Assembly: GCA_947442255.1 (NCBI GenBank)
Contig: CANEVO010000025.1
Coordinates: 1-38,990 of the forward strand
DNA: 38,990 bases
Direction: 5' to 3'
Origin: Opitutia bacterium
Lineage (GTDB): Bacteria > Verrucomicrobiota > Verrucomicrobiae > Opitutales > Opitutaceae
Shown here: positions 1 to 7,721 of the stretch, piece by piece
Position numbering within the stretch: position 1 is the stretch's first letter
How the letters are laid out: the number at the start of each line of letters is the position of its first letter
The notes under the pieces: model-generated
What the model saw: the letters and a program-made list of their open reading frames with translations, nothing else
Databases searched by the model: none
What the model was told of the DNA's origin: nothing
Translations under genes and position numbers: made by a program

Positions 1-624
1 CATGCGATCGGGAGCGTTCGTGATCGCGATGACGGCGTTTGCCATGTTCAGCACGAACTTGGCGCGCTTGCTCCGCATCACGTCCGCGGTCGGGCGAACG
101 GAAAATCCCGCCTGATGCAGATCACGGGCGACGCGCCGCGCCAGCGGATCGAGGCCGCGGGGATAACGGCCGAGTTCCAAATGTCCGTGGCGCCGACCCG
201 TGGGATGCACGGCTTCGCCGGGTTCAAGGAAGATTCCATCGACCATGACGGCCACACCGTAAACGCGATCGAAGAAGAGCGTCGCCTGCGGCTCGTTCAG
301 GAAAGAGTTCTGACAGCAGAAAACGGGGAGCGTCGGTGGTGCGCACGCCGCGCGCAGCTGACTCAGACAGCGCAGCGTCTGGTGGGTCTTGGCGCACAGC
401 AGCACGACATCGCCGGGGCGAAAGGGCGCGAGTTGCACGGCCCGCGTCACCGCCGGAATGGCGATCGACAACGTTTCCTCCGGGAGCCGGAGCGTCAGGC
501 CGCGGCGGCGGATCGCCTGGACGTGGGCCTGAGGCCCCACCAGCACGACGTCGGCACCCGAGCGACAGAGGTGGCCGCCGAGGATCGATCCAATCGCTCC
601 CGCCCCATAGATGATGTAGCGCAC
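1..624 (-). CDS. Ketopantoate reductase (PanE/ApbA) family protein, partial
   Basis: This is the N-terminal 208 codons of an NADP-dependent 2-dehydropantoate 2-reductase-like enzyme; the C-terminus lies outside the window. The protein opens with a Rossmann dinucleotide-binding strand and glycine loop, IYGAGAIGSILGG. It continues with VVLLCAKTHQT and CCQNSFLNEP, which match the usual family positions for the coenzyme fold and the QNG-like motif (here QNS). Near the window edge, RSKRAKFVLNMANAVIA matches the conserved helix that carries the catalytic lysine and the Asn positions of the family. The start is taken as the GTG at 624, because no in-frame ATG lies upstream and the Rossmann strand begins at once. 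Whether it makes pantoate for CoA or acts on another 2-oxo acid cannot be told without the C-terminal half. The family call is firm; the substrate is inference. Confidence 0.8.
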   Translation of the reverse strand, partial: MRYIIYGAGAIGSILGGHLCRSGADVVLVGPQAHVQAIRRRGLTLRLPEETLSIAIPAVTRAVQLAPFRPGDVVLLCAKTHQTLRCLSQLRAACAPPTLPVFCCQNSFLNEPQATLFFDRVYGVAVMVDGIFLEPGEAVHPTGRRHGHLELGRYPRGLDPLARRVARDLHQAGFSVRPTADVMRSKRAKFVLNMANAVIAITNAPDRM

Positions 625-994
625 GGATGTTCGTCTTGGGGACAATCCGACGCCACGACGAGGCGCAAGTTGAGCAACGGTCCCTCCATGGCTGCGAGCG
701 TGAGCGAGTGGTGCGGGTCTCCCGACCGTGGAATGCATTCCGATCCTAGCTTACGGGTCGGGAGACCCGTGCCACGCGAGCCACTCACGCTCGTGACCAC
801 GGACCGCGGAATACAGGCGAGCCGAAGCCCGATTGGTGCCGCAAGGGCTGCCACTCGTCAGCAGGCCCGGAGTAAAAGAGGCACGGCGACAAGCGCCGCC
901 CTCCATCAAGCGCAACATTCCGCTCGGTGTAACTCTCGGGCCGTCTTTTCCGCTGGCCGCGCGTGGTGAGAATTCGTCAACTTGTCGATCCGGC
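625..994. other. Intergenic region between divergent genes with two repeat elements
   Basis: This 370-base gap separates the leftward reductase from the rightward sugar ABC operon, so it should hold both promoters. No clear -35/-10 pair could be picked by eye. It contains an imperfect palindrome at about 689-795: GAGCGTGAGCGAGTGG and CGGGTCTCCCGACC on the left arm are mirrored by GGTCGGGAGACCCG and CACTCACGCTCG on the right. It also holds one copy (821-904) of a structured repeat seen again near 19440 and 30274. The 22-base left piece (689-710) recurs exactly at 6315-6336. Confidence 0.6.
821..904 (+). repeat. Structured intergenic repeat family R1, copy 1
   Basis: This copy begins GCCGAAGCCCGATTGGTG and continues through a CTGCC..GCAGG half-stem to a short hairpin CGGCG-ACAAG-CGCCG. 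It shares order and spacing with copies at 19440 and 30274, though it is the most diverged. The second stem is kept by paired changes: CGGCG/CGCCG here against CGTCG/CGACG in copy 2. It lies in the leader region of the sugar ABC operon, about 90 bases before the first start codon. Confidence 0.6.
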
Positions 995-2497
995 ATGGCC
1001 ACCCCGCTGCTCGAACTCCATGAACTCGCCAAATCCTTTGGGGGCGCCCGTGCGCTGCGGGGCGTAGATTTCAGCCTTCAGCCCGGCGAGGTGCATGCGC
1101 TGCTGGGCGAGAATGGTGCCGGCAAGAGTACGTTGATCAAGATCGTCACGGGTGCGCATCAGCCGGACCGGGGTTCGATTCGGGTCGCCGGCGTGGTGGT
1201 GCCTCCCCTGACCCCGGCGAGTGCGCGCGCCCTCGGCATCGCCTGCATCTACCAGCAGCCGGCACTTTTCCCTGACCTTACCGTGATGGAGAACATCGCG
1301 CTCCGGCTCGAGGCCGGACAGCCCATGGCGCGCATCGACTGGGCCGGACGTCGGAGACGGGCCGAGGAGCTGCTGCACCGAATCGGCGCGGAGATCGCGG
1401 CCAGCGCGGAGGTACGTTCGCTCTCCATGCCCGAACAGCAACTGGTCGAGATCGCGTGCGCCCTCGGAGTTGGCGCCAGAATCGTGATCATGGACGAACC
1501 GACGGCATCACTGACGCAGAAAGAGCAGCACCTGCTCTTTGCCGTCGTGCGCGAACTGCGGCGTTCCGGGGTCGGCGTCATCTACATCTCCCACCGGCTG
1601 GAGGAAATCTTTGCCCTCGCGGACCGCGTCACGGTCCTGCGCGACGGCGAAACGGTCGCCACGCATCGGATCGAAGACATCAATGAGACGGCTCTCATCC
1701 GGACGATGGTCGGGCGGGGGATGACGCAGATCGATCCCCCCGGCGGCGGCGCTGCGGGCGACATCGCGCTCGAGGTCAAGGGCATCAGCTGCGCCGTCGG
1801 CGGCGTGAAGGACGTCAGCTTCGAGGTCCGCTCCGGTGAGATCTTCGGCCTGGCAGGCCTCGTGGGCGCAGGGCGCACCGAGTTGGCCCGCGTGCTGTTC
1901 GGACTGACGCCGGCCGACGCGGGCGAAATCCGCCTGCAGAGGCAAATCGTCGATGCGCGCTCGGCGGTGGACGCGGTCGCCGCCGGAATTGCCTATGTGC
2001 CGGAGGATCGGCGGCGGCACGGCATCGTGCTGGAGATGCCGATTGCTCACAACATGACGCTCGCCGTGCACCGGCGGCTGTTTCCCCGCGGCTGGCTCCG
2101 GCCGCGGGCAGAAGAGTCGCTGGCCCTCGATTTCATTCGTGACCTCGCGGTCAAGTGCACCGGCCCCGAGGCGATCGGCGGCAGCCTGTCCGGTGGCAAT
2201 CAGCAGAAGGTGGCGCTGGCCCGCTGGCTCGCGACCAAGCCGAGGCTCCTGATCCTCGACGAGCCAACACAGGGCGTGGATGTCGGCGCAAAAGCCGAAA
2301 TTCATCGAATCATCCGCGGACTAGCCGAGTCGGGTCTCGCGGTGATCCTGATCTCCAGCGACCTCCCGGAAATTCTGGGAATGAGCGATCGGATCGGAGT
2401 GATGCGCGCGGGTCGGCTGACCGCGGTGCTGCCCGGCCGCAGCGAAGCCCACACGGTGCTCGCCGCCGCGCTGGGCCAGGAACAGGGCGTCGCATGA
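995..2497 (+). CDS. Sugar ABC transporter, dual ATPase subunit (RhaT-like)
   Basis: A 500-residue cytoplasmic ATPase with two nucleotide-binding domains that powers a carbohydrate importer of the ribose/rhamnose/AI-2 class. In the first domain: Walker A GENGAGKST (38-46), IYQQP Q-loop (about 85-89), signature LSMPEQQ (143-149), Walker B IVIMDEP (163-169) and switch His200. The second domain has the degenerate Walker A GLVGAGRTE (288-296; Arg replaces Lys, as is usual in this class), signature LSGGNQQ (398-404) and Walker B LLILDEP (418-424). Stretches such as YQQPALFPDLTV and YVPEDRRRHG resemble rhizobial rhamnose transporter RhaT more than RbsA. The start is the ATG at 995, where similarity begins, although the frame is open upstream. 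Its TGA overlaps the next ATG by four bases (ATGA). Rhamnose as substrate is inferred; no rhamnose catabolic gene lies nearby. Confidence 0.92.
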   Translation: MATPLLELHELAKSFGGARALRGVDFSLQPGEVHALLGENGAGKSTLIKIVTGAHQPDRGSIRVAGVVVPPLTPASARALGIACIYQQPALFPDLTVMENIALRLEAGQPMARIDWAGRRRRAEELLHRIGAEIAASAEVRSLSMPEQQLVEIACALGVGARIVIMDEPTASLTQKEQHLLFAVVRELRRSGVGVIYISHRLEEIFALADRVTVLRDGETVATHRIEDINETALIRTMVGRGMTQIDPPGGGAAGDIALEVKGISCAVGGVKDVSFEVRSGEIFGLAGLVGAGRTELARVLFGLTPADAGEIRLQRQIVDARSAVDAVAAGIAYVPEDRRRHGIVLEMPIAHNMTLAVHRRLFPRGWLRPRAEESLALDFIRDLAVKCTGPEAIGGSLSGGNQQKVALARWLATKPRLLILDEPTQGVDVGAKAEIHRIIRGLAESGLAVILISSDLPEILGMSDRIGVMRAGRLTAVLPGRSEAHTVLAAALGQEQGVA

Positions 2498-3426
2498 ATC
2501 GGTACGCGCGCGAACTCTCGGTCCTGGCGGCGCTCGGGCTGTTGCTCATCGCGATGGCGATCCTGGCCCCGGGATTCTACCAACCCCAGCCGTTGCTGTC
2601 GTTGCTGACCCGGGAAGCACCGACGTTCGTGGTGGCCTGCGGGATGGCCCTCGTGATTCTCTGCCGGCAGATCGACATCTCCGTCGGCTCGCAGTTTTCC
2701 GTCTGCGGCGTCGCTGCGGGGATGTTGGCCGCGGCCAAGGTGCCGCTCATCGTGGTCCTGCCCGCGACCATCGGCCTGGGCGCGCTCTTCGGCGCGATCA
2801 ACGGCGGGCTGATTGCCGGGCTCCGGCTGCCGTCAATCGTCGTGACCCTCGCGATGATGGTCACGCTGCGCCAGGGCCTGAACCTCGTGCGCCAAGGCGA
2901 ATTCGTTAACCTGCCTGACGGCATCCAGTGGTTTGGATTGTCCCAGAGCGCGGGCCAGTGGCTGCTCGTTCTCGCCGCCCTGACGCTCGTGGTCATCCTG
3001 GCGTTGGCGTTGCGGCATCTGGCAGTGGGGCGATGGGTGTATGCGATCGGCAGCGACGCCGAGGCCGCGCGTTTGGCTGGTATTCGTCCGCAACTCGGCA
3101 CCTTCCTGATCTTCGTGGCGATGGGCGCCCTCACCGGGCTCGCGGCCGCGATGAACATGGTGCAGGCGCCGCAGGTCCAGCCGTTGTCGGGCAGCGGACT
3201 CGAGTTGAAGGTGATCGCGGCGGTGGTGGTTGGAGGCGTGGCCATTTCCGGCGGCCGGGGAAATCTCTGGGGGGTGCTCGCCGGCCTGCTCCTCCTCGCC
3301 GGCATCGCGCCGGCGCTGATTCACCTCCGGATCGAGGCCTATTGGGAAAAGGCCATCCAGGGGGCAATCATCCTGCTCGCCGTGGTGGTGGACAGCTTCG
3401 GCACCCACAAGGAGAAGGCGACATGA
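2494..3426 (+). CDS. Sugar ABC transporter permease (RhaP/LsrC class)
   Basis: A 310-residue polytopic inner-membrane permease of the BPD_transp_2 type. Hydrophobic segments run through the whole chain, from LSVLAALGLLLIAMAILA near the N-terminus to AIILLAVVVDSF near the end. The conserved motif DISVGSQFSVCGV (about residues 58-70) and the late GGVAISGGRGNLWGVLAG loop are hallmarks of the ribose/rhamnose/AI-2 permeases that contact the dual ATPase. The ATG at 2494 sits inside the stop of the ATPase gene, giving translational coupling. It is expected to pair with the second permease just downstream as a heterodimeric channel. Confidence 0.92.
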   Translation: MNRYARELSVLAALGLLLIAMAILAPGFYQPQPLLSLLTREAPTFVVACGMALVILCRQIDISVGSQFSVCGVAAGMLAAAKVPLIVVLPATIGLGALFGAINGGLIAGLRLPSIVVTLAMMVTLRQGLNLVRQGEFVNLPDGIQWFGLSQSAGQWLLVLAALTLVVILALALRHLAVGRWVYAIGSDAEAARLAGIRPQLGTFLIFVAMGALTGLAAAMNMVQAPQVQPLSGSGLELKVIAAVVVGGVAISGGRGNLWGVLAGLLLLAGIAPALIHLRIEAYWEKAIQGAIILLAVVVDSFGTHKEKAT

Positions 3427-4475
3427 ACGCACCGGCCCCATCGACGTGGAAAGCCCTGCTCCGTCGGCACGAGACGATTCTATTACTCGTACTAGTCGCC
3501 GAGTGGCTTTTCTTCTACTGGGCCGGAACGACCACCAATCGGCGCGGGGTGGTCGTGGGATTTGGCACGCTCGATCGGCAATTCGACATCTTGCGCCACA
3601 CCTGCGAAATCGGCCTCCTCGCCCTCGCCCTCACACCGGTGATCCTGACCGCCGGGATCGATCTTTCCGTGGGCTCGCTGCTCGGACTCTGTGCGGTCGC
3701 GTTCGGCGGCTTCTGGCATGACGCCGGCCTCTCGATCCCCCTGGCGATCGCCCTCACACTCACCTGCGGCGCGGCCGCCGGAGGACTGAATGCCTTCCTC
3801 ATCACGGTGCTTCGGCTACCGCCGCTAATCGTCACGCTGGGCACCTTCTCGCTCTTCCGGGGACTCGCGGAAGCAATCACCCGAGGAGCGGTGACCTATA
3901 CGGATTTTCCGGCCGGGTTCCTGACGCTCGGCCAGGAACGGACCTTGGGCCTCCCAACGCAGGCGTGGATTTTCCTGGGCGTCGCGATCGCGATCTGGCT
4001 GCTGGTCCATCGGACGACGTATGGTCGAAGCTTCCGGACGATCGGGTTTTCGCCAGAGGGTGCCCGCTATGCGGGTTTGCCTGTGAACCGCCGCCTCGCG
4101 TTGGTCTATGTGCTGGCCGGCCTGATCGCCGCCGTGGCTGCGATCATCTACACGGCGCGACTCGGGCAGGCCAAGGCTGATGCGGGCCTCGGCTATGAAC
4201 TTTTCGCGATCACGGCGGTTGTCCTCGGTGGCACGAGTATCTTCGGCGGCTCGGGCAGCGTGCACGGGACGCTCCTGGGCGTGGCGGCGATTGCCGTGCT
4301 GCGCAACGGACTCGCCTCCCTGCCGGTCGTGATCCGCATGAATGCCGCCGAGGAACTCGCGGGGGTACTGACTGGCGCCCTCCTGCTGGTGGCATTGACG
4401 GCGGGCGTGATCCCACGAATCTTTTCCGAACTGCGAGCGCGACACCGCCTCGTCCCAAAATCCCCCGTCGTATGA
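3423..4475 (+). CDS. Sugar ABC transporter permease (RhaQ/LsrD class)
   Basis: A 350-residue permease, the second channel subunit of the importer. It has multiple membrane segments (for example TILLLVLVAEWLFFYWAG near the N-terminus), the family motif GIDLSVGSLLGLCAV (about 79-93) and the late VVLGGTSIFGGSGSVHGTLLG loop typical of the family. It starts at the ATG at 3423, overlapping the previous stop by four bases, and itself ends with an ATGA overlap to the binding-protein gene. It is longer at the N-terminus than the first permease. ATPase, permease, permease, binding protein is the same order as in lsrACDB, but the sequence resemblance favours the rhamnose type. Confidence 0.92.
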   Translation: MNAPAPSTWKALLRRHETILLLVLVAEWLFFYWAGTTTNRRGVVVGFGTLDRQFDILRHTCEIGLLALALTPVILTAGIDLSVGSLLGLCAVAFGGFWHDAGLSIPLAIALTLTCGAAAGGLNAFLITVLRLPPLIVTLGTFSLFRGLAEAITRGAVTYTDFPAGFLTLGQERTLGLPTQAWIFLGVAIAIWLLVHRTTYGRSFRTIGFSPEGARYAGLPVNRRLALVYVLAGLIAAVAAIIYTARLGQAKADAGLGYELFAITAVVLGGTSIFGGSGSVHGTLLGVAAIAVLRNGLASLPVVIRMNAAEELAGVLTGALLLVALTAGVIPRIFSELRARHRLVPKSPVV

Positions 4476-5452
4476 AATCCCCTTCCTTCCGCCTCGCCGT
4501 CCTCGGCCTCGCTCTGTTCGCCAGCGTTGGTTCGGCCCTCGGCGCCGATAAAATTATGGTGGGCATGCTCCCGAAATCGAAGGGCAACGGCTACTTCATC
4601 GCGTGCAAGGTCGGCTCCGACAAGGCCGCCAAGGAACTCGGCGTCGAACTGCTCTTCGATGGTCCCACCGACAGCAACGCCGCCAAGCAGAACGAGATCG
4701 TCGAAAACTGGATCACGCTCGGTGTCGATGTGATCGCCGTCGCCGCCGAGAACAAGGAGGGCATCTCCACCGCCCTCCGGAAGGCCCAGCGCCAAGGCAT
4801 CAAGATTGTGACCTACGATGCCGACGCGATGCCGGACGCTCGCAGCTTCTTCGTCAATCAGGCGACCCCGGAGGGCATCGGCCACCAGTTGATGGACGAG
4901 GCGGCCCGGCTCCTCAACAACGAGGGCGAGTTTGCCATCATCACCGCGACGATGACCGCCGGAAACCAACGTGACTGGATGAAGCACATCGAGGAGCGCC
5001 TCAAGAGGTACCCCAAGATGAAGCTCGTGGCCGTTCGTCCCAGCGACGACCTGAAGGACAAGGCGCAGTCCGAGGCAACCGCCCTGATGAGTGCCAACCC
5101 GAATCTGAAACTCATCATGTCGATCTGCTCTCCCGCCGTCCCCGGCGCCGCCGAGGCCGTGAAACAGGCGGGCAAGACCGGCAAGGTGAAAGTCATCGGT
5201 CTAGGTCTGCCAAGCGAGAACCGCCGCTATGTCCACGAGGGCGTGACCGACAGCGTAATTCTTTGGAAGACCGAGGACCTTGGCTATCTCACCGTCCAGG
5301 CGGCCGTCGCCCTGGTGCGCGGCGAACTGAAGCCCGGCGCAAAATCCCTGAAGGCGGGCTCACTCGGGACGTTCGAAATCGTCGGCGACAACATTATTCT
5401 CGGCACCCCCTTCGTCTTCAACAAGGGCAACATCGATCAGTTCAATTTCTGA
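4472..5452 (+). CDS. Periplasmic sugar-binding protein (RhaS-like)
   Basis: A 326-residue exported ligand-binding protein that delivers substrate to the importer. It has a cleavable signal peptide (RLAVLGLALFASVGSALGA, cut near residue 25; no lipobox Cys). The mature part is a Peripla_BP_4 type I fold with PKSKGNGYF, FDGPTDSNAAKQ, TYDADAMPDAR, ATMTAGNQRDW, IGLGLPSE and the terminal FVFNKGNIDQFNF. The GNQ..W, GLGLPSE and NIDQF stretches match rhamnose-binding RhaS as I remember it. By eye the AI-2-contacting residues of LsrB are only partly kept, so AI-2 is less likely. It starts by ATGA overlap with the permease gene. A large inverted repeat 40 bases beyond the stop may end the transcript. 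Confidence 0.9.
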   Translation: MKSPSFRLAVLGLALFASVGSALGADKIMVGMLPKSKGNGYFIACKVGSDKAAKELGVELLFDGPTDSNAAKQNEIVENWITLGVDVIAVAAENKEGISTALRKAQRQGIKIVTYDADAMPDARSFFVNQATPEGIGHQLMDEAARLLNNEGEFAIITATMTAGNQRDWMKHIEERLKRYPKMKLVAVRPSDDLKDKAQSEATALMSANPNLKLIMSICSPAVPGAAEAVKQAGKTGKVKVIGLGLPSENRRYVHEGVTDSVILWKTEDLGYLTVQAAVALVRGELKPGAKSLKAGSLGTFEIVGDNIILGTPFVFNKGNIDQFNF

Positions 5453-5489
5453 TCGCGGCGGGGAGAGCCCTGGGTTGGGGAACGGGAAA

Positions 5490-5582
5490 TGATGTAGGGC
5501 CGGCGCTCCTCGCCGGGCCTGCCGACGGATCCGATTTCCGTCGAGGCAGCCGGGCGTGCCGGCCAGCGGCAGCCCTACATCA
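5490..5582. repeat. Long inverted repeat downstream of sugar importer operon
   Basis: The outer arms TGATGTAGGGC (5490-5500) and GCCCTACATCA (5572-5582) are perfectly complementary. The interior holds further GC-rich complementary pieces (GCCGGGCCTGCCGACGG against CGTCGAGGCAGCCGGGC). No U-tract follows, so it is not a classical intrinsic terminator, but its position 38 bases after the binding-protein stop suits a 3'-end structure. Confidence 0.6.
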
Positions 5583-5625
5583 CTGGGTTTATTGAGGCGC
5601 GCGTGATGCCCTGAGAGAAAGGTCA

Positions 5626-5714
5626 GGCCAAACCTCCCGCTGCTCACGCCGCGGGCTACCACTGCCGGGTAGCCCTGCCCGTGCGGGCAGGGACTTGGGC
5701 CCTACTGTCCGTCT
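5626..5714 (+). repeat. Palindromic intergenic repeat family R2, copy 1
   Basis: It begins GGCCAAACCTCCCGC and contains two stem-loops in fixed order: CCCGC..GCGGG with TGCTCACGCC in the loop, then the perfect 8-bp stem CCCTGCCC-GTGC-GGGCAGGG, then ACTTGGGCC. The whole unit is repeated with few changes at 19249-19340. The first stem alone recurs at 15290, 19185, 22554 and 28636. Confidence 0.7.
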
Positions 5715-5764
5715 GATCCGCGAACCTTATTAGCACGATTGACGGTGAAGTGGCGTCGTTCTGG

Positions 5765-6166
5765 CTACGGCTGCGCACGTCGCGCCATCCACTCGCCCGT
5801 CGCTGGTTTTCCATCGGGTCCGGCCGGACTCTCAACCGTGCCGGTGATCGTGTCGCCCTCGATCCGGCCCGAGTATTTCGCGACGACCTTCTCCTTCCGC
5901 ACGGTGCGCTGCACCGTGAAGTTCACCACGTCACCCTTGACCGAGGCACTCGCGAGCTTGACCGAGGATTCGCGGCCGCCCCGCCTGGGGCCGGTGAACG
6001 TGCCGCCGAGCTTTCCGTCCACCAGGGCCAGGACGACGGTGTTCTCCGCGGGGCCGCTTTCGCCCTGGCCGTTGAACTTCCAGGTGCCGGAGGGATCGGC
6101 CGCCAGGGCAGTGGCCGTGAGACAAACAGCGGCAAGTGCCGCGCAGGATTTCAGGAACGATTTCAT
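5765..6166 (-). CDS. Small exported beta-rich protein of unknown function
   Basis: A 133-residue protein with a clear signal peptide (MKSFLKSCAALAAVCL...ALAA, cut before DPSGTW). The mature part reads as a series of short beta strands: DPSGTWKFNG, TVVLALVDGKLGGTFTG, DVVNFTVQR, KVVAKYSGRIEGDTITGTV, ATGEWMARR. The alternation of strands and Gly/Asn turns recalls small lipocalin-like or avidin-like barrels common in Verrucomicrobiota and Planctomycetota; this is resemblance only. An extended start exists upstream, but the ATG at 6166 directly precedes the signal peptide. The conserved SG.W and GEW ends resemble a single closed barrel. No ligand or catalytic residues can be named. Confidence 0.75.
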   Translation of the reverse strand: MKSFLKSCAALAAVCLTATALAADPSGTWKFNGQGESGPAENTVVLALVDGKLGGTFTGPRRGGRESSVKLASASVKGDVVNFTVQRTVRKEKVVAKYSGRIEGDTITGTVESPAGPDGKPATGEWMARRAQP

Positions 6167-6314
6167 GGTTGTGATGTGCCGCCCGCAGATTGTCCGCGGG
6201 CGTGCTCCATTCCTCGCCGTGTCCCGCTCCGGCGACAACGACCCTGAAACCCGGAAGTTGGGGTGATCGGCGAGATCCGGGCTGGGCCCCATGAGGGTGG
6301 CCATGGTCGTTTCG

Positions 6315-6336
6315 TGGCTGCGAGCGTGAGCGAGTG
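6315..6336 (+). repeat. 22-base exact repeat of 689-710
   Basis: TGGCTGCGAGCGTGAGCGAG plus TG occurs here and identically at 689-710; a diverged inverted copy lies near 774-795. It sits upstream of the small exported protein gene (5765-6166) and beyond the end of the dehydratase-like gene. A short hairpin GGCGCGAC..GTCGCGCC follows at about 6339-6362. Confidence 0.65.
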
Positions 6337-6394
6337 CCGGCGCGACCTACTTCAAGTCGCGCCCTCCTCCACCACGAACGACCCCAATCCACGT

Positions 6395-7516
6395 CTAGGC
6401 CTCGGCCCGCAGCACCTGCAGCAGCGCCTGGATGTAGCCGAAGCAGTAGGCGAAGGCCTTCTGGCCACCGGTGTCGCCGACGATCTGCGGCACATGGTCG
6501 GGCATAATCATGCCGTCGTAACCGACGTCCCGATACGTGCGAAGCGCCCGGGGCATGTCGATGTCACCCTCGTCGGGAAACGTCTCCTCGAACTTGAGGA
6601 ACTTGCCGCGGATGTTTCGGAAGTGGACGATGAATATCTTCTTGCGGCTGCCGAAGTACTGGATCGCGTCGAAGATTTCCTCCGCGGGTTTCTCCATCAT
6701 TTCCGAAACGGTGCCCTGGCAGAAATTGAAGCCATGATAGGGACTCGGCTGAATCTCGATGAAGCGTTTCATGCCCTCCACGGAACCCAGCACCGTGTGC
6801 ACGCCGCGCCAGCCGCGATCCTTTGGCATGCCGGGATCCTGCGGATGCAGGGCAATCTTGACCCTGGCCTCGTGGGCCACGGGCACCACGCGCTTCAGGA
6901 AATACTCGATCCGATCCCAGTAGATGGCCTCGCTGATTGCGCCCGCCTCGGTGAGCGCAGGCTCCTGCACCGACTTGTCGTAGTCGAAGGCGCTCAGGCT
7001 GGCACCGCCGCGGCCCACCGTGCGGGCCGTCCGCACCACGCCGATGAAGGTCAGGTTGTACTTCACCATTGGGATGCCGGCGAGACCCGCATTCCGAATC
7101 ATCGTGCAGATGTCATCGATCGTCTTCTCCCGCTCCGGATCCTTCGCGAGCAGAATTTCCGGAGTCTCGGCCCTCGTGATGTAGGCGGAACTCATCGGGA
7201 GCGGCACGCAGTCCAGCTTGATGCCAAACGACTCGACTTGCTGCCGCAGTCGCGCGAGCGCCTCGACGCTCCAGCCTTCCATCTTCCGGCCAATCTGTCC
7301 GCTGCAGATATTCGTCACCCCAAACGCCGCGAGCGCGCGGAGGGTGTTCTCCGAGTGATCGTGCTGGTGGCCTGGTTTCATCAGGACGGGAAGTTTACCT
7401 GCGCCCGTCACGCGACCCGCCGCCGCAGCGGAACCGGTGGCGGGCGAAAGACCGAGGGCGGCGGCACCGATCGCCGCTTGGGCAAGAAACGCGCGACGGG
7501 GTAGCAACGCGGACAT
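6395..7516 (-). CDS. Tat-exported mannonate dehydratase (UxuA)-like protein
   Basis: A 373-residue TIM-barrel protein of the xylose-isomerase-like/UxuA superfamily with a twin-arginine leader ([18 protein letters not shown]). UxuA removes water from D-mannonate in hexuronate breakdown, normally in the cytoplasm. The probable metal ligands of UxuA can be matched: His in ALHPQDP, Cys in NFCQGT, His in IVHFRN and Asp in MMPDHVP-like IMPDHVP. The loop [13 protein letters not shown] also matches the family pattern. The start at 7516 puts the RR pair close to the N-terminus; a second in-frame ATG lies 36 bases upstream at 7552. The export signal suggests a periplasmic enzyme acting on a sugar acid or lyase product, in line with the nearby sugar importer. 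The exact substrate is unproven. Confidence 0.82.
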   Translation of the reverse strand: MSALLPRRAFLAQAAIGAAALGLSPATGSAAAAGRVTGAGKLPVLMKPGHQHDHSENTLRALAAFGVTNICSGQIGRKMEGWSVEALARLRQQVESFGIKLDCVPLPMSSAYITRAETPEILLAKDPEREKTIDDICTMIRNAGLAGIPMVKYNLTFIGVVRTARTVGRGGASLSAFDYDKSVQEPALTEAGAISEAIYWDRIEYFLKRVVPVAHEARVKIALHPQDPGMPKDRGWRGVHTVLGSVEGMKRFIEIQPSPYHGFNFCQGTVSEMMEKPAEEIFDAIQYFGSRKKIFIVHFRNIRGKFLKFEETFPDEGDIDMPRALRTYRDVGYDGMIMPDHVPQIVGDTGGQKAFAYCFGYIQALLQVLRAEA

Positions 7517-7721
7517 GACAGGAACGGCCGGGCCGGATGTGAGGGTGGACATGGGCGTAGCGGGACGTTGCTCCGCCGTGGAATTTCTTGCGAGCAGATT
7601 TCGGGTTCGGAGTTCTGCTTTAAAGGTTCAGTGTTCTGGGTTGAGAGCTGAAGGCTGAGCGGTGAGACTCCAGCCAGTCCGTTCTCTACTGCCCTGCTCC
7701 GGTCTCCAGATCCGTTTCCCC

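Larger units (their letters stand above)
5453..5764. other. Intergenic region with two palindromic elements
   Basis: This 312-base gap lies between the 3' end of the sugar importer operon and the 3' end of a leftward small gene (convergent). It contains a long inverted repeat (5490-5582) and then a copy of the six-member R2 family (5626-5714). I see no gene and no tRNA. These structures are placed where transcripts from both sides should stop, so termination or 3'-end protection is plausible. Confidence 0.6.

Noticed and set aside
4472..5452. Assignment of the binding protein as the AI-2 receptor LsrB
   Set aside because: Gene order fits lsrACDB, but the residues that contact AI-2 in LsrB are only partly matched, the sequence is closer to RhaS, and no lsrK, lsrR, lsrF or lsrG is near.
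6263..7504. 413-codon plus-strand frame opposite the exported dehydratase-like gene
   Set aside because: The opposite strand has a Tat leader and conserved metal ligands; this frame has neither domain nor sensible start.
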